From NCBI GenBank assembly GCA_964610575.1, contig CAZSYX010000083.1, positions 1 to 14,752 of the forward strand: a stretch of 14,752 nucleotides of DNA, in the 5' to 3' direction. The notes beneath the pieces were generated by a model. The model ran no database searches. It saw only the letters and a program-made list of their open reading frames with translations, and was not told the origin of the DNA. The stretch comes from JADJWR01 sp964610575 (GTDB lineage Bacteria > Pseudomonadota > Gammaproteobacteria > Burkholderiales > Burkholderiaceae_F). Positions 13,151-14,752 of the stretch are shown here, piece by piece (positions within the stretch are counted from its first letter, which is position 1; each line of letters begins with the position of its first letter). The position numbers and the translations under genes are program-made.

Positions 13151-13156
13151 GCGCGT

Positions 13157-14239
13157 CTAGCCGTGGCTGCGCGCGAATTCTTTCATGTAGTCGACCAGCG
13201 CCTGCACGCCTTCGATCGGCATCGCGTTGTAGATCGACGCGCGCATGCCGCCGACCGAGCGGTGTCCCTTCAGCTGCAGCAGGCCGCGCGCCTGCGCGCC
13301 CTTCAGGAAGGCGCCGTCGAGCGACTCGTCGCGCAGCTTGAACGGCACGTTCATCCGCGAGCGGTCGGCCCTGGCGACCGGATTGATGTAGTAGCCGCCA
13401 CTGCCGTCGATCGCGTCGTAAAGCAGCGTGGCCTTGGCGATGTTCTTCCGCTCCATCGCCGCCAGGCCGCCCTGCGCGAGCAGCCACTCGAACACGAGGC
13501 CGGCAATGTAGATGGAATAGGTCGGCGGCGTGTTCAGCATCGAGTCCGCCTCGGCCTGCTCCTTCCAGTGAAAGGCGCTCGGCGTGATCGGCAGCGCGCG
13601 GTCAAGGAGGCTCCGGCGAACGACGACCAACGTCAGCCCGGCCGGGCCGACGTTCTTCTGCGCGCCGCCGTAGATGACGCCGTACTTCGACACGTCGATC
13701 GGCCGCGACAGGATGTGCGACGACATGTCCGCCACCAGCGGCACGGCGCCCGTGTCGGGCGTCCAGTGGTACTCGACGCCGCCGATCGTCTCGTTGCTGC
13801 AGATGTGCACGTAGGCGGCGTCGGCCGCGAGCTTCCAGGTCTCGCGCGCCGGCACGTAGGTGAAGTTCCGGTCCTCGGCGCTGGCGGCGATGTTCACCTG
13901 CGCGTACTTCTTCGCCTCCTTGATCGACTTCTTCGACCACTCGCCGGTATTGACGAAGTCGATGACCTTGCGGTCCCCGAGCAGGTTCATCGGCACGATC
14001 GCGTTCTCGCCGATCGCGCCGCCCTGCAGGAACAGCACCGCGTAGTCGTCGCCGATGGCGAGCAGCCTGCGCAGGTCGGCCTCGGCCTTCTCGGCGATCG
14101 AGATGAACTCGGGGCCGCGGTGGCTCATCTCCATCACCGACATGCCGCTGCCGTGCCAGTCGAGCATCTCCGCGGCGGCGCGTTGCAGGACTTCCTTGGG
14201 CAGCACCGCGGGGCCGGCGCTGAAATTGAACACTTGCAT
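13157..14239 (-). CDS. serC: Phosphoserine aminotransferase (SerC)
   Basis: A PLP enzyme that converts 3-phosphohydroxypyruvate plus glutamate to O-phosphoserine; in many bacteria it also serves pyridoxal phosphate synthesis. The 360 residues start with the family's Phe-Asn-Phe-Ser-Ala-Gly-Pro-Ala and continue with Ser-Val-Met-Glu-Met-Ser-His-Arg. The PLP lysine is Lys195 in Gly-Ala-Gln-Lys-Asn-Val-Gly-Pro-Ala-Gly. The cofactor loop reads Gly-Gly-Ala-Ile-Gly-Glu-Asn-Ala, where E. coli has a Gly-Arg-Gly-Gln-Phe version; it is probably a lineage variant. The start is fixed by homology, as the ribosome site (GGGAA) is weak. It is upstream of serA on the same strand; serB is not in the window. 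Confidence 0.96.
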   Translation of the reverse strand: MQVFNFSAGPAVLPKEVLQRAAAEMLDWHGSGMSVMEMSHRGPEFISIAEKAEADLRRLLAIGDDYAVLFLQGGAIGENAIVPMNLLGDRKVIDFVNTGEWSKKSIKEAKKYAQVNIAASAEDRNFTYVPARETWKLAADAAYVHICSNETIGGVEYHWTPDTGAVPLVADMSSHILSRPIDVSKYGVIYGGAQKNVGPAGLTLVVVRRSLLDRALPITPSAFHWKEQAEADSMLNTPPTYSIYIAGLVFEWLLAQGGLAAMERKNIAKATLLYDAIDGSGGYYINPVARADRSRMNVPFKLRDESLDGAFLKGAQARGLLQLKGHRSVGGMRASIYNAMPIEGVQALVDYMKEFARSHG

Positions 14240-14367
14240 GGTGGGGTTCCCGCTCAGGGTTGGAATGATTCTTTCGCCGAAGACGGCGGACCGGCGGGCA
14301 CTTTACCGCAGACGAAGAATCGGATGCCGCCCGTTGGCCGACTGAAGAGTCAGGCCACGGCCAAGGC

Positions 14368-14390
14368 GCCCGTGCGTCTTCCGCACGGGC
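14368..14390 (-). terminator. Strong hairpin after the nrdJ-like gene
   Basis: GCCCGTGCG (14368-14376) and CGCACGGGC (14382-14390) form a 9-bp perfect stem with a 5-nt loop, about 40 nt past the stop of the gene at 14429. On the minus strand the loop is GAAGA and only mixed sequence follows, so it is a GC-rich terminator candidate without a clear U-run. It separates nrdJ from serC. Confidence 0.55.
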
Positions 14391-14428
14391 CATAACGGCC
14401 GACGAAGTCGCCGCGCGGCGCCGGCTCG

Positions 14429-14752
14429 CTACGAGCAGTGTCCCGTATAGCCGCAGGCCGTGCAGAACTCACAGCCGTCTCGCTTGATCATCGCCGCCGC
14501 GTGGCAGCTCGGGCAGACCTTGCCCTTGACCGGTGCGGTCTCGTGCTCGATCAGCTTGACCGCATCGGGCAGCGCGAGGATGCCGCTGCTGGCGATCGCG
14601 CGGCCGTCGTCGTCGAGGATGCCGAGCACCTTGTAGCGGTGCAGCAGCAGCGTGGCGATGTAGGCCACCGTGCTCGGGAACAGCGACGAGCGGTCCTCGC
14701 CCGGCACCGGCGCCCAGAACTCGCCGTTCTGCTCGCCGAAGTTCAGCAGCTT
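14429..14752 (-). CDS. nrdJ: C-terminal end of probable B12-dependent (class II) ribonucleotide reductase
   Basis: The frame is open to the window edge, so the last 107 residues of a larger protein are visible and the GTG at 14707 is not its start. It carries Glu-Phe-Trp-Ala-Pro-Val-Pro-Gly-Glu-Asp-Arg-Ser, a central Asp-Asp-Asp-Gly segment, and a C-terminal zinc-ribbon-like end: Cys-Pro-Ser-Cys, then Cys-Glu-Phe-Cys-Thr-Ala-Cys-Gly-Tyr-Thr-Gly-His-Cys-Ser. Class II ribonucleotide reductases end in just such a Cys-rich tail, which passes electrons to the active site. Assignment rests on recall of that tail in betaproteobacterial NrdJ. Another zinc-ribbon enzyme cannot be fully excluded. Confidence 0.7.
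   Translation of the reverse strand, partial: KLLNFGEQNGEFWAPVPGEDRSSLFPSTVAYIATLLLHRYKVLGILDDDGRAIASSGILALPDAVKLIEHETAPVKGKVCPSCHAAAMIKRDGCEFCTACGYTGHCS

Noticed and set aside
13089..13487. Extended start of serA up to 13487
   Set aside because: The extra residues are an off-frame reading of serC and of the palindromic spacer; homology to SerA begins at the ATG at 13088.
13163..14395. 410-codon plus-strand open frame opposite serC
   Set aside because: It is antisense to an intact SerC and shows no protein-like composition (very high Arg, His, Val, Asp).
1..14752. CRISPR array, tRNA/rRNA, insertion sequence, prophage or defence system
   Set aside because: No regularly spaced repeats, no cloverleaf or rRNA-like sequence, no transposase or integrase motifs, and nearly all of the window is accounted for by metabolic, transport and repair genes.

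Overview
This is a GC-rich, gene-dense chromosomal stretch, most likely from a betaproteobacterium (Rhodocyclales/Burkholderiales-like). That placement is inferred from gene content: a TerC/Alx gene under a manganese riboswitch, a TRAP-TAXI transporter, a di-iron Ric protein beside FNR-type sites, serC-serA, and what looks like a B12-dependent ribonucleotide reductase. It reads as a draft scaffold, because two runs of exactly 100 N occur (5489-5588 and 7995-8094). The first is almost certainly a false gap: the same 55 bases lie on both sides of it. The second interrupts two genes and no sequence overlap is visible.

Layout: the window opens with the 3' end of an unidentified membrane protein (+), then a short unexplained stretch, then a TerC-family metal exporter (-) preceded by a well-formed yybP-ykoY (Mn2+) riboswitch. 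From 1598 to 5384 a three-gene (+) operon encodes an IlvD/Edd-type sugar-acid dehydratase, a D-2-hydroxyacid dehydrogenase and an Ldh2-family (malate/L-lactate type) dehydrogenase. A (-) operon converges on it and overlaps its end by 9 bp. In transcription order this encodes a TAXI solute receptor, a fused TRAP permease and an HpcH/HpaI aldolase. Together the two operons look like an uptake and breakdown locus for an aldonic or other hydroxylated acid: import, dehydration to a 2-keto-3-deoxy acid, aldol cleavage to pyruvate plus an aldehyde, and hydroxyacid/ketoacid redox steps. The substrate cannot be read from the sequence.

Next come ric (-) and trpB2 (+), transcribed divergently. The 230 bp between them holds one good and one weaker FNR/Dnr-like box and an AGTGCA dyad, suggesting control by low oxygen or nitrosative stress. 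TrpB2 has no trpA partner here. A small, lysine-rich coiled-coil protein gene follows, with an unusual inverted-repeat leader. It converges on serC-serA (-), the first two steps of serine synthesis, whose product is O-phosphoserine. The window ends in the 3' end of a probable nrdJ (-), closed by a strong hairpin.

No tRNA, rRNA, CRISPR array, transposase, phage or defence gene was seen. The points most worth following are the riboswitch, the false gap in the aldolase gene, the divergent ric/trpB2 control region, and the placement of trpB2 near genes that make O-phosphoserine.
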